The position numbers and the translations under genes are program-made. The notes below the pieces were generated by a model. The model saw only the letters and a list, made by a program, of their open reading frames with translations, had not been told where the DNA came from and ran no database searches. From Chloroflexota bacterium (lineage in GTDB: Bacteria; Chloroflexota; Anaerolineae; Anaerolineales; VGOW01): a stretch of 62,348 bases of DNA. The stretch covers positions 1-62,348 of the forward strand of contig JACPWC010000104.1 of NCBI GenBank assembly GCA_016197225.1. The letters are read 5' to 3'. Of this stretch, positions 57,725-62,348 are shown piece after piece (within the stretch, counting starts at the first letter, position 1; every line of letters begins with the position of its first letter).

Positions 57725-60700
57725 ATGAACGCTTATCAAATCCGTAACACTATTCGTATCGCGCTGGGCCTGGCGGCGCTCTTGCTGTTGTCGCTGTTCG
57801 CCATCGCCTTTCCACGCGAAATAACTTCTTTCGGATTCCAGTTCATCGTCGTTCTGGTGGCTGTGGCCGTCATCGTCAACTTCAACATTCCGCTTTACAC
57901 CGGCGAAGGATCGCTGGTTCACCTGGTAGGTCTGGCCGCCGTTTTGCTCTTCACACCCACGCGCATGGTGGCCGCCGTCGTCGGCGGCGTTCTGCTGGGC
58001 GGCCTAGTGCGGAGCTTCTGGCGGTTCAGCCCCAGCTTCCGCGACATGCCCCGCGACGAGCAATGGGGTTTCCTGGCATTCGACATTGCTCATCAAATTG
58101 TGAGCTTGATGCTTGCCGCCGTTGGCTACCGGCTGGCCGGCGGCAAATATCCCCTCGTCGCCCGGACCAACCAGAGCGCCATTGCTCTGGCAGGCTATGT
58201 CGTCGGCTTTCTAGTCGGCTACATTCTGATGTTGCTGATTGATCTGGGCTTGCGGGCCGAGACGCTTCAACGCTACCTCTCTCTCAATGGTGGCCGCCTG
58301 GCCCTCATTGCCATTTTGCCGTTGCCCATCGCCATTTACGCCGTGCTGGCTTCCAATCAATTTGGCGTTTCCACTTTCACTATTTTTGCGGTGTTGGCCT
58401 GCGTCATTGCCATTGTCGTCCATAATTTCACCTGGGCGCAGATCACCGCCGAGAAACGGTTGCGCGAACTCAGCCTGCTCAACAAAGTAAGCCAGGCCAT
58501 GGGCTCAAACCTTGATCTTGATACCCTGCTTGAGACCATTTATGCCCAGGTAGCCTCCCTCATCGGCGTCGCCAACTTCTACATCGCCCTCTACGAGCCT
58601 GAAACCGAAACCATCTCCTTCCCCATCGCCATTCAGAATGGGCAACGGGTTCACTGGAACACCCGCAAGACGGCCAGCCGCCTCACCGACTACGTCATCG
58701 TCAAAGCCGAACCGTTGCTTGTGCCTTACGACATGACCGAGACTCTCAAACGGCTTCGCCTTGAAACGGGCGATAATAACCCCGAGGCCTGGTGCGGTGT
58801 GCCGCTCATCGCCAACGACCGCGCCATTGGCTGCCTGGCGATCATCACTTACGTCCCCGGCGAAACGATCACTCAAGAGACTCAAACCTTGCTGACGACG
58901 GTCGCCGGACAGGCCGGCATCGCCCTGGAGAACGCTCAAATCTATGGCCAGATCAGCCGCCGCGCCACCGAACTGGCGACCCTGACCGAAATTTCCGCCG
59001 CCATCAGCGCCTCACTCGACCCGGAACGCGTGCTGGAACTGGTCTGTTCGTCGGTCAACCGGGTGTTCAACGCCGAGAAGTCGGCCATCTTCCTGCTCGA
59101 CAAGAACCGGCAAGTGCTGGAACTGGCGCGGGCCAAAGGACTCACCGAAGCCTATTTGCTGGCCTCGCGCAGTATCTCGCTGGAAAATTCTGGCCGGGTG
59201 CGGGCTGTCACCACCGGCCAGCCGGTCGTCATTGCGGACGTTAAGATCAGCAAACTGCCGCGAGAGATCATTGACCTCTCGCGCACGGAAGGATTTGCCG
59301 CCTACGCCGAATTGCCTCTGGTGGCTCAGGGCGAAATGATCGGGGTGATGGCCGCCTACTTTGCCCAACCCCACCAGTTCCGCGCCTCCGAGATTGAACT
59401 CCTGCGCACGTTTGCCTCGCAGGCGGCCCTGGCCGTGGCCAACGCCCGTTTGTTTGCCCGCACCGACCAGGCCCTCGTCCGGCGCGTGGATCAGTTGCAG
59501 GCCCTCGACACCATCAGCCGCGAATTGACCTCCATGCTCGATCTGGATCGATTGTTCGACCTGATCCTCTCCCGGGCCATGGACTTCACCAACGCCACGC
59601 TGGGAAGTTTGTATCTGCATAATGTTGAGAAGAACATCCTGCTAGTCGTCGCCTGGCGCGGCTACTCGCCGGAGATTAAGTCGTTCGATCTGAATAAACG
59701 GGCGATGACTGAAACCTCGGTTACGGGCCGGGTGCAAAAATCCGGCGAGATCCATCTGGTGCCGGACGTGCGGGCCGACCTGGAGTACGTGAGCGTTAGT
59801 GAGCAAACCCAATCCATGTTGAGTGTGCCCATCAAGCGCGAGTCGCAAACGCTCGGCGTGATGACGCTGGAAGCGCCCACGCTCTCGGCCTTCGACAAAG
59901 ACGACGCCAACTTCGCCTCGCAACTGGCGGCTCAGGCCGCCATTGCCATCGAAAACGCCCGCCTCTTCCAGAGAGTCACCGAGGGCCGCGACCGGTTGTC
60001 GGCGGTGTTGAACTCCACTCGCGAAGGCGTGCTGGTCATTGACGCCAAAGGGCGGGTGGTGTTGATGAACCCGCGCATCGAAACCATGTGGGCCATTGAT
60101 CGCAGTCAGTTGGTGGATCAATACATGGCCGACCTGCTCGGCCAGGAAGACCTGGGCATCGCCGAGAAGCTCGGCTTCACGCCGCAGACGCTTTTGCAAT
60201 TGCTATCCAACCTGGCCGAAGGCATGACCTTTGACGATCCCAAGCAGACTTACCGGGTCACGTCTCCGGCAGTACGCTTCTTCGAGCGTTCAGGCACGCC
60301 GATGTACGACGAGACCCGCCGCGTGATCGGCTGGGTTATTGTTTTGCGCGACGTGACGGAAGAGAAAGACCTGGAGCAGATTCGTGAAGAAGTGACGGCC
60401 ATGATCGTCCACGACCTGCGCAGCCCGATGACCTCGGTGCTGGGCGGTTTGAAGCTCATCGAGGACGTCGTCGTTCCGACCGACCAGACCGGCATCCTGG
60501 CCCAGGCGGTGGAAGTCTCTCTTCGCTCCAGCAAGAAACTGTTGAACCTGGTGGATTCTCTGCTCGACATCTCCAAGATGGAAGCCGGGCAGATGCACCT
60601 CGACGAACGGCCAACCGCCCTGGATCAGATCGCCGCCGGCGTGGTGGACGAGCAGGTGCAAGTAGCCAATCAGCAGAGCGTCTTCCTGCTCAACGAGGTG

Positions 60701-61084
60701 CCAGCCGACTTGCCGCAACTGCTGATCGACTCAGACAAAGTAGAGCGGGTGCTCACCAACCTGGTGGACAATGCCCTCAAGTTCACGCCCACCAACGGTT
60801 TTGTGATCGTGCGGGCCAGCCCGTACGATGATGTGCCAAGCGAGGATGGCCGTAGCTTTGTGCTATGCCAGGTTCTAGACACCGGCCCCGGCATCCCCGA
60901 CGATTATCGCGCCCGCATCTTCGACCGTTTCGCCCAGGTGCGCGGGCGGCAGGGGCGGCGGCGCGGCACCGGTCTGGGCCTGGCCTTCTGCAAGCTGGCA
61001 GTGGAAGCGCACGGCGGCAAGATTTGGGTGGAGAGCCGGCCTGAGGGTGGCAGTGCCTTCAACTTCACCTTGCCCGCCGCCTAA
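57725..61084 (+). CDS. multi-GAF/PAS membrane histidine kinase
   Basis: A 1119-residue kinase. Residues ~12-235 carry about seven helices resembling a 7TM sensor. Three GAF domains follow (~255-405, ~415-570, ~590-755), each preceded by short coiled coils such as LDTLLETIYAQVASL, then a PAS domain (~760-880: AVLNSTREGVLVIDAKGRVV), the HisKA domain with H-box VTAMIVHDLRSPMTSVLGGL (His896), and HATPase with N-box LVDNALKFTPTNGF, G1 DTGPGIPDD, F-box FDRFAQVRG and G2 RGTGLGLAFCKLAVEAHGG. All catalytic boxes are intact. No regulator gene is adjacent within the window, so it may be an orphan. Confidence 0.92.
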   Translation: MNAYQIRNTIRIALGLAALLLLSLFAIAFPREITSFGFQFIVVLVAVAVIVNFNIPLYTGEGSLVHLVGLAAVLLFTPTRMVAAVVGGVLLGGLVRSFWRFSPSFRDMPRDEQWGFLAFDIAHQIVSLMLAAVGYRLAGGKYPLVARTNQSAIALAGYVVGFLVGYILMLLIDLGLRAETLQRYLSLNGGRLALIAILPLPIAIYAVLASNQFGVSTFTIFAVLACVIAIVVHNFTWAQITAEKRLRELSLLNKVSQAMGSNLDLDTLLETIYAQVASLIGVANFYIALYEPETETISFPIAIQNGQRVHWNTRKTASRLTDYVIVKAEPLLVPYDMTETLKRLRLETGDNNPEAWCGVPLIANDRAIGCLAIITYVPGETITQETQTLLTTVAGQAGIALENAQIYGQISRRATELATLTEISAAISASLDPERVLELVCSSVNRVFNAEKSAIFLLDKNRQVLELARAKGLTEAYLLASRSISLENSGRVRAVTTGQPVVIADVKISKLPREIIDLSRTEGFAAYAELPLVAQGEMIGVMAAYFAQPHQFRASEIELLRTFASQAALAVANARLFARTDQALVRRVDQLQALDTISRELTSMLDLDRLFDLILSRAMDFTNATLGSLYLHNVEKNILLVVAWRGYSPEIKSFDLNKRAMTETSVTGRVQKSGEIHLVPDVRADLEYVSVSEQTQSMLSVPIKRESQTLGVMTLEAPTLSAFDKDDANFASQLAAQAAIAIENARLFQRVTEGRDRLSAVLNSTREGVLVIDAKGRVVLMNPRIETMWAIDRSQLVDQYMADLLGQEDLGIAEKLGFTPQTLLQLLSNLAEGMTFDDPKQTYRVTSPAVRFFERSGTPMYDETRRVIGWVIVLRDVTEEKDLEQIREEVTAMIVHDLRSPMTSVLGGLKLIEDVVVPTDQTGILAQAVEVSLRSSKKLLNLVDSLLDISKMEAGQMHLDERPTALDQIAAGVVDEQVQVANQQSVFLLNEVPADLPQLLIDSDKVERVLTNLVDNALKFTPTNGFVIVRASPYDDVPSEDGRSFVLCQVLDTGPGIPDDYRARIFDRFAQVRGRQGRRRGTGLGLAFCKLAVEAHGGKIWVESRPEGGSAFNFTLPAA

Positions 61085-61153
61085 AGACACCGCGAAGAAC
61101 GCAAAGAGACACCAGGATTTTTTCTTCGTGTTCCTCTGCATTCTTTGTGGCTC
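61085..61153. repeat. CACCGCGAAGAACGCAAAG-type repeat
   Basis: The spacer after the kinase carries CACCGCGAAGAACGCAAAGA followed by inverted TTCTTCGTGTTCC and ATTCTTTGTGG. It is related to 53757-53814. Confidence 0.5.
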
Positions 61154-61167
61154 GAACAGAGTCCCAG

Positions 61168-62172
61168 ATGGAAACCTTTCATCCTCACAAAGGCCCTTAC
61201 ATTCGAGAACTCAAGCCCGGCCAGCGCATCACCGGCTTTTATCTGGTGCGCTATAAACAGCTTGAAGCGTTTCGAGATCGTTCGCGTGGGCAGTTTTTGA
61301 CTCTCTTGCTTGCCGACCGCACCGGCAGTTTGCTGGCCCGCGTTTGGGAAGGCGCGCCCGAACTGGCCGAGACGTTTGAGCAGGGAGCAATCGTCAAAGT
61401 GCAGGGCGATGTCGAAAGCTACCTGGATCGCCCGCAACTCATCACCGCCAAACTGCGCCCGGCCCAGCCCGACGAAATTGACCTGCGCGACTTCCGCCCG
61501 GCCACGGCCAAAAACATCGAGGCCATGCTGGAAACGGTGCGCGGCCTGGTGGGGCGAATCGGCGACCTGCACCTCAACGCCCTCGCCCGCCACTTTTTCG
61601 ACGACCCGGAGTTTATTAAACAGTTCGCCGCCGCCCCCGGCGCGCGGCGGGTGCACCATTCCTACCTGGGCGGCCTGCTTGAACATACCACCTCAGTCGC
61701 CGCGCTGGCCGATTCCGTCATCGCCCTTTATCCCGAAATTAACGCCGACCTGCTGTTGACGGGTGTGCTACTGCACGACATCGGCAAAGTGCGTGAATAC
61801 ACCTGGGAGACTGACATTGATTACACCGACGAAGGGACTCTGGTGGGGCACGTGGTTCTGGGCGATGAGATGGTGACGGCGGTCATGGCCGCCATCACCG
61901 GATTCCCCGAAGACCTGGCTCTGCGAGTCCGGCACATGATGGTCAGCCATCATGGCCGTTACGAGTGGGGGTCGCCCCGCCGCCCGCAAACGCTGGAGGC
62001 CATGGCCTTGCACCAGATCGAAGAACTGGACTCGCAAGTTAACCGCTTCCGCGAACTGCTGGCAACCCGCCCCGAAGGCGAACCCTGGACGCCCTATGAC
62101 CGGTTGCTGGGCAGGTCGTTGTATGCCGGGCGCGATGATTTGGCTATCGAAGAGCAGAGTCGGGAAGAATAA
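61168..62172 (+). CDS. YhaM-like OB-fold and HD-domain nuclease
   Basis: A 334-residue protein resembling 3'-5' exoribonuclease YhaM/CBF1. An OB-fold nucleic-acid-binding domain (~15-100: ITGFYLVRYKQLEAFRDRSR, TLLLADRTGSLLARVWEG, GAIVKVQGDVESYLDRPQLI) is followed by an HD phosphohydrolase domain (~150-300): VHHSYLGGLLEHTTSVAALA, VLLHDIGKVREY, GHVVLGDEM and MMVSHHGRYEWGSPRRPQTL, with the metal-binding His/Asp residues. The start ATG 61168 is preferred over GTG 61147 because the latter lies in the spacer repeat. It may act in RNA turnover or DNA repair. Confidence 0.9.
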   Translation: METFHPHKGPYIRELKPGQRITGFYLVRYKQLEAFRDRSRGQFLTLLLADRTGSLLARVWEGAPELAETFEQGAIVKVQGDVESYLDRPQLITAKLRPAQPDEIDLRDFRPATAKNIEAMLETVRGLVGRIGDLHLNALARHFFDDPEFIKQFAAAPGARRVHHSYLGGLLEHTTSVAALADSVIALYPEINADLLLTGVLLHDIGKVREYTWETDIDYTDEGTLVGHVVLGDEMVTAVMAAITGFPEDLALRVRHMMVSHHGRYEWGSPRRPQTLEAMALHQIEELDSQVNRFRELLATRPEGEPWTPYDRLLGRSLYAGRDDLAIEEQSREE

Positions 62173-62300
62173 AACCCCAAACTTCAAACGTCTAACAATC
62201 TTCTAACGGAGTGCCCGTCAAAGTTTTGGGAGCAGAAGAGAGAGGAGTAAGATAGGGGCACGTTGCGCGTCCGACAGCCCATACCCCTTTTGGAGGCTCC

Positions 62301-62348
62301 ATGAAACGAACCGACTTCGACCGTGCCTGGCGGGAACTGAGTGAAGAA
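62301..62348 (+). CDS. start of an unidentified gene, cut by the window end
   Basis: ATG 62301 is preceded by GGAGG (62292-62296), a strong ribosome binding site. Sixteen residues are visible (MKRTDFDRAWRELSEE). This is too little to identify the protein. The 128-base spacer 62173-62300 shows no other gene. Confidence 0.55.
   Translation, partial: MKRTDFDRAWRELSEE

Overview
The window reads as a GC-rich bacterial chromosome segment, most likely from an uncultured Chloroflexota (Anaerolineae-like) genome. That placement is an inference from gene content: many membrane-bound multi-GAF histidine kinases, a V4R/roadblock signalling cassette, a YfhO-type membrane protein, PT-rich TadE/TadG surface proteins, LysM and LGFP-like lipoproteins, a YabE-like 3D-domain protein next to rsmA, and SelB. 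No rRNA or other taxonomic marker is present to prove it. No CRISPR array, insertion sequence transposase or prophage module was seen.

Layout. 0.1-3.4 kb: a broken TPR gene tail, a repeat-rich spacer and a two-component system. 3.7-6.9 kb: small membrane proteins, a PAP2-VanZ fusion and a molybdopterin oxidoreductase. 7.2-15.8 kb: two more histidine kinases and two response regulators, enclosing a lower-GC patch (9.5-11.0 kb) with a DUF2283 pair and an Mrr-like nuclease. 15.9-18.1 kb: two glycosyltransferase genes, one of them broken. 18.2-22.5 kb: coiled-coil protein, SelB, cyclophilin and pentapeptide-repeat protein. 22.5-25.1 kb: a kelch protein and a PQQ-type dehydrogenase with a cytochrome c tail. 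25.2-30.0 kb: a 1428-residue protein with seven GYW repeats, a SNF2-like helicase and an RRP8-like methyltransferase, plus a DUF4760-like membrane partner; this is the best candidate for an undescribed, possibly defence-related, system. 30.2-36.4 kb: AsnRS, a VapBC pair and a YfhO-flippase fusion. 36.4-38.3 kb: response regulator with degenerate GGDEF, V4R and roadblock genes. 38.5-45.7 kb: DedA, an LGFP-like lipoprotein, GNAT, GH1 beta-glycosidase and an OmpR-type two-component system. 45.8-50.5 kb: three TadE/TadG-like genes. 50.7-53.2 kb: tRNA-Ser, SRP RNA, YabE-like protein and RsmA. 53.2-55.8 kb: a Cas4-like nuclease split into two membrane-anchored halves, PlsC and a LysM lipoprotein. 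55.8-62.3 kb: TPR protein, a large histidine kinase, a YhaM-like HD protein and the start of one more gene.

The most unusual property of the whole window is a set of short, often palindromic or stuttering sequence phrases. They occur in spacers and also inside open reading frames without breaking them: in the dimerisation hairpin loop of a histidine kinase, just before the helicase Walker A motif, at several places in the YfhO-flippase gene, and probably in rsmA, asnS and a glycosyltransferase. One clear case is an element at 15007-15092 in a spacer whose inverted relative sits at 1057-1127 inside a kinase gene.
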